Below, one piece after another: positions 5,065 to 5,839 of a DNA stretch of 5,839 bases. The notes under the pieces are model-generated. The model was not told the origin of the DNA. It ran no database searches and saw only the letters and a program-made list of their open reading frames with translations. Positions within the stretch are counted from its first letter, which is position 1; each line of letters begins with the position of its first letter. The position numbers and the translations under genes are program-made. The DNA comes from Candidatus Poseidoniales archaeon (GTDB lineage: Archaea > Thermoplasmatota > Poseidoniia > Poseidoniales > Poseidoniaceae), in NCBI GenBank assembly GCA_009887135.1, contig QXYA01000016.1, positions 1 through 5,839 of the forward strand, written 5' to 3'.

Positions 5065-5648
5065 TGGAAGAACAAGCAATCGAGATGCCTTGCCCCATGT
5101 GTCAGGGAGAAGGTCAACTTAGGATGATGGCTCACGTTGATGAGATCCCCTATTTCGGAGAGCATACCCAAGTGACTGTTCTTTGTCATGCATGTGGATG
5201 GAGACAAACAGATTTCATTCCAGCAGAAGGAAGAAAACCAGGTGGATGGAACTTTGAAATCGCTTCTGAGAAGGACCTCAATGCTCGAGTTATCCGTTCT
5301 TCATCATGCACTGTGTCCATACCTGAACTCGATCTTGAAGTCAACCCGGGCGGTAATGCAACTGGCTATGTAACCAACATGGAAGGTTTACTCAATCGAT
5401 TCATCAAGATTGTAGAGATGGTCATGAAAGATCTAGAAGCGGACGAAGAAGAGAACTTGGAGACGCTTCAGCATATGCTTCATCGGCTCCAAAAAGCAGG
5501 TCTGGAAGGAGATGGACTCCATATTGAACTTCTTGATCCGCATGGATTATCACAAATCCTTCATCCAGACGCTGTTGACAGAGATTTGACTGAAGAAGAA
5601 TTAAGCCGACTGCCTGTTGGACCAGACCCAGCAGTTTTGTCAAAGTGA
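5064..5648 (+). CDS. Archaeal ZPR1-type zinc-finger protein
   Basis: A 194-residue single-unit ZPR1 protein; the eukaryotic homologue has two such units and acts as a chaperone for elongation factor eEF1A. By analogy this one may help fold or recycle aEF1A, but that is inference. The zinc finger is C10-x2-C13 ... C41-x2-C44 (MPCPMC, LCHACGWR), with the family motif EIPYFGE between (27-33). The second, double-stranded-helix-like part shows DLNARVIRSSSCTVSIPELDLEVNPGG (71-97) and VTNMEGLL (103-110), highly characteristic of the family. The remainder is an acidic helical stretch (about 112-150) and a charged tail. It is translated downstream of the sepF-like gene through a one-base overlap and its own strong ribosome binding site. 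Its last nine bases overlap the convergent trpS. Family assignment is firm. Confidence 0.93.
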   Translation: MEEQAIEMPCPMCQGEGQLRMMAHVDEIPYFGEHTQVTVLCHACGWRQTDFIPAEGRKPGGWNFEIASEKDLNARVIRSSSCTVSIPELDLEVNPGGNATGYVTNMEGLLNRFIKIVEMVMKDLEADEEENLETLQHMLHRLQKAGLEGDGLHIELLDPHGLSQILHPDAVDRDLTEEELSRLPVGPDPAVLSK

Positions 5649-5839
5649 TTTCACATCGAAGAACTCATCGACAAGATGTGCTGTTTCATCTTTCTTCTCT
5701 TGATGATTGGAAAGCCATTCAGTAGCCCGGTCTATACAAAGTTGCTTCATCTCTCCAGCAAGGAGAGCACCCGATCGATAGTGCTGGTTTATCTCTTGAA
5801 GATAATCGTCATCATCTTCAAAGAAATACATCATGTATT
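5640..5839 (-). CDS. trpS: Tryptophanyl-tRNA synthetase, C-terminal end (partial)
   Basis: This is the last 65 or so residues of a class I aminoacyl-tRNA synthetase that charges tRNA-Trp; the start lies beyond the right edge. The visible part, YMMYFFEDDDDYLQEINQ then HYRSGALLAGEMKQLCID and WLSNHQEKKDETAHLVDEFF, matches the C-terminal anticodon-binding helices of the archaeal/eukaryotic TrpRS type. The human enzyme has the same F-x-E-D-D-D ... Y-x-SG-x-x-L-x-GE-x-K ... HQ-x-R/K pattern at its end. The frame is open to the window edge. The HIGH and KMSKS motifs are outside. The internal ATGs near 5834 are not the true start. It overlaps zpr1 by nine bases tail to tail. Confidence 0.9.
   Translation of the reverse strand, partial: YMMYFFEDDDDYLQEINQHYRSGALLAGEMKQLCIDRATEWLSNHQEKKDETAHLVDEFFDVKSL
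5684..5701 (+). terminator. T-rich tract downstream of zpr1
   Basis: Twelve of 18 bases are T (TTTCATCTTTCTTCTCTT), starting 36 nt after the zpr1 stop. Archaeal termination, including that by FttA, uses U-rich RNA, so this is the best candidate 3'-end signal for the sepF-zpr1 transcript. It lies antisense within trpS, where it reads as Lys/Glu-rich codons, so the composition could equally be a by-product of that coding. Confidence 0.25.

Overview
The window looks like a chromosomal segment of an uncultured euryarchaeon, most likely from the Thermoplasmatota / Marine Group II (Poseidoniales) side. The archaeal assignment rests on several genes: a KH-domain metallo-beta-lactamase/beta-CASP nuclease (aCPSF1/FttA), a short-propeptide 20S proteasome beta subunit close to that of Thermoplasma, a single-domain ZPR1 protein, an archaeal/eukaryotic-type tryptophanyl-tRNA synthetase C-terminus, a SepF-like protein and a pyruvoyl-arginine-decarboxylase-fold protein. 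The narrower lineage is an inference from overall feel and gene content, not a demonstrated placement. I see no mobile element, CRISPR array, rRNA or tRNA.

Layout from left to right. Positions 1-87 hold a structured, inverted-repeat-rich stretch that may contain the start of another minus-strand gene. On the minus strand follow a zinc-ribbon/winged-helix protein (88-522) and, upstream of it in the same apparent operon, a protein with the fold of pyruvoyl-dependent arginine decarboxylase (555-1208) whose catalytic positions are all replaced. A small divergent promoter region separates these from a plus-strand two-helix membrane protein (1275-1592) whose coding signal continues, out of frame, to 1726. 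Fifteen bases further begins, convergently, the minus-strand pair fttA (1742-3646) and, upstream of it, psmB (3725-4351). A 149-base divergent region (4352-4500) separates psmB from the plus-strand pair sepF-like (4501-5064) and zpr1 (5064-5648), which overlap by one base. The minus-strand 3' end of trpS (5640-5839) closes the window and overlaps zpr1 tail to tail by nine bases.

Together the window is mostly information processing and protein homeostasis: transcription termination/RNA cleavage (FttA), protein degradation (PsmB), a probable translation-factor chaperone (ZPR1), tRNA charging (TrpRS), plus cell division (SepF-like). The parts that are not routine are the apparent pseudoenzyme and its DNA/RNA-binding-like operon partner, the apparent frameshift in the membrane protein, and a foldable 78-base leader between psmB and fttA that ends right at the fttA ribosome binding site.
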